Assembly: GCA_900555705.1 (NCBI GenBank)
Contig: USLV01000073.1
Coordinates: 1-6,699, forward strand
DNA length: 6,699 bases
Origin: an uncultured Oscillospiraceae bacterium
GTDB lineage: Bacteria > Bacillota > Clostridia > Oscillospirales > Acutalibacteraceae
Reading direction: 5' to 3'
Shown: piece after piece, positions 6,252 through 6,699 of the stretch
Position numbering within the stretch: position 1 is the stretch's first letter
Layout: each line of letters begins with the position of its first letter
Notes under the pieces: model-generated
What the model was told of the DNA's origin: nothing
Database searches by the model: none
What the model saw: the letters and a program-made list of their open reading frames with translations, nothing else
Translations under genes and position numbers: made by a program

Positions 6252-6699
6252 ATGAAAAAGCTGCTTTGTATCGGGTTGCTGCTCTGTCTGCTGGTGGGGG
6301 CGCTGTCGGCGCCGCTGACGGCCTCGGCCGCCTATGCCCTGCCCGACACGGTATCGCTCAGCGCGCGTTCGGCGATCCTTTTGAATCTCGGTGCGACGGC
6401 GGACAGGGATATCACCCTGTTCGAGCGGGAGGCGGATGTGAAGCGCTCGCCCGCCGCGATGATCCGGATGATGGTCGGTGCCTATGCCGTCCGGCAGATC
6501 CGCGACCGGGGACTGGACGCCGACACGCAGACCGGCACCTTCACCCTCGCCTGCAACAACGTCATCACCGGAACCGGGCTCTCGACTGCCAACATGAAGA
6601 TCGGGGACACCTGGACGCTCAAGGATCTGCTGACTGTCTCGATGCTGGACACGGCGGCGGACGCCTGCGTCACCCTCGCGGTGACGATCTCCGGCAGCG
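6252..6699 (+). CDS. Secreted peptidase S11 (D-Ala-D-Ala carboxypeptidase-like) protein with degenerate active site, N-terminal part
   Basis: 149 residues are visible and the frame runs off the right edge. ATG 6252 is preceded by GGAGAGG at 6241-6247. The N-terminus is a Sec signal peptide: MKK, a Leu-rich core (4-18), then LTASAAYA with likely cleavage after A26 or A27. There is no lipobox. The body follows the DacA/DacF (PBP5-like) fold: SARSAILLNLG, an FEREADVKRSPAA segment, GLSTANMKIGDTWTLKDLLTVSML, then ADACVTLA. This aligns with the family blocks KSAILMD, NADEKRPPASTTK and FKDLIRGINLQSGNDACVAMA. At the catalytic SxxK box the sequence reads A69-M-I-R72, so both the nucleophilic Ser and the Lys are replaced. 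At SxN it reads T134-A-A136, so that Asn is lost too. The KTG motif lies beyond the window. By sequence it should not have carboxypeptidase activity; a peptidoglycan-binding or regulatory role is possible. It has its own promoter and leader and is not part of the catabolic operon. Confidence 0.8.
   Translation, partial: MKKLLCIGLLLCLLVGALSAPLTASAAYALPDTVSLSARSAILLNLGATADRDITLFEREADVKRSPAAMIRMMVGAYAVRQIRDRGLDADTQTGTFTLACNNVITGTGLSTANMKIGDTWTLKDLLTVSMLDTAADACVTLAVTISGS

Noticed and set aside
6252..6330. Lipoprotein signal on the S11-like protein because of Cys6 and Cys12
   Set aside because: The residues before each Cys do not form a lipobox, and a normal A-x-A cleavage site follows.

Overview
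The window is a GC-rich bacterial segment with all genes on the + strand. The organism is probably an anaerobic Firmicute of the clostridial/oscillospiral type. The reasons are strong GGAGG-type ribosome binding sites in front of every visible gene start, a classical intrinsic terminator, a textbook sigma-A promoter, and a secreted protein of the D-Ala-D-Ala carboxypeptidase (peptidase S11) family. This assignment is an inference: polysaccharide-degrading Lentisphaerota or Verrucomicrobiota carry similar catabolic gene sets.

Positions 1-5910 are one tightly packed operon whose promoter lies upstream of the window. In order it holds the C-terminal part of a heparinase II/III-family polysaccharide lyase, a TIM-barrel sugar phosphate isomerase/epimerase-like protein, a classical short-chain dehydrogenase (SDR), a soluble flavoprotein of the fumarate reductase/succinate dehydrogenase superfamily, and a D-isomer-specific 2-hydroxyacid dehydrogenase. 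The first three genes overlap as ATGA, and the last two follow after 12-19 nt gaps with good ribosome binding sites. A perfect 15-bp stem followed by six T residues (5923-5977) closes the operon.

The simplest reading is a catabolic operon. The lyase would release unsaturated or uronic-acid-containing sugars from a glycan. The isomerase-like protein, SDR, flavoprotein and 2-hydroxyacid dehydrogenase would then convert the product through epimerisation and successive oxidation or reduction steps. The substrate cannot be read from the sequence. No transporter, regulator, kinase or aldolase lies inside the window.

Positions 5911-6251 are a 341-nt intergenic region holding the terminator, then a strong promoter (TTGAAA-17-TATACT with extended TG), then a leader of about 200 nt. 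The leader contains a 13-bp direct repeat, several perfect GC-rich hairpins and alternative pairings that exclude one another.

From 6252 to the window end is the start of a secreted S11-family protein. Two of the three catalytic motifs are visible, and both have lost their key residues (SxxK reads AMIR, SxN reads TAA). It therefore looks like a catalytically inactive penicillin-binding-protein-like pseudoenzyme. This gene and its structured leader are the most unusual parts of the window.
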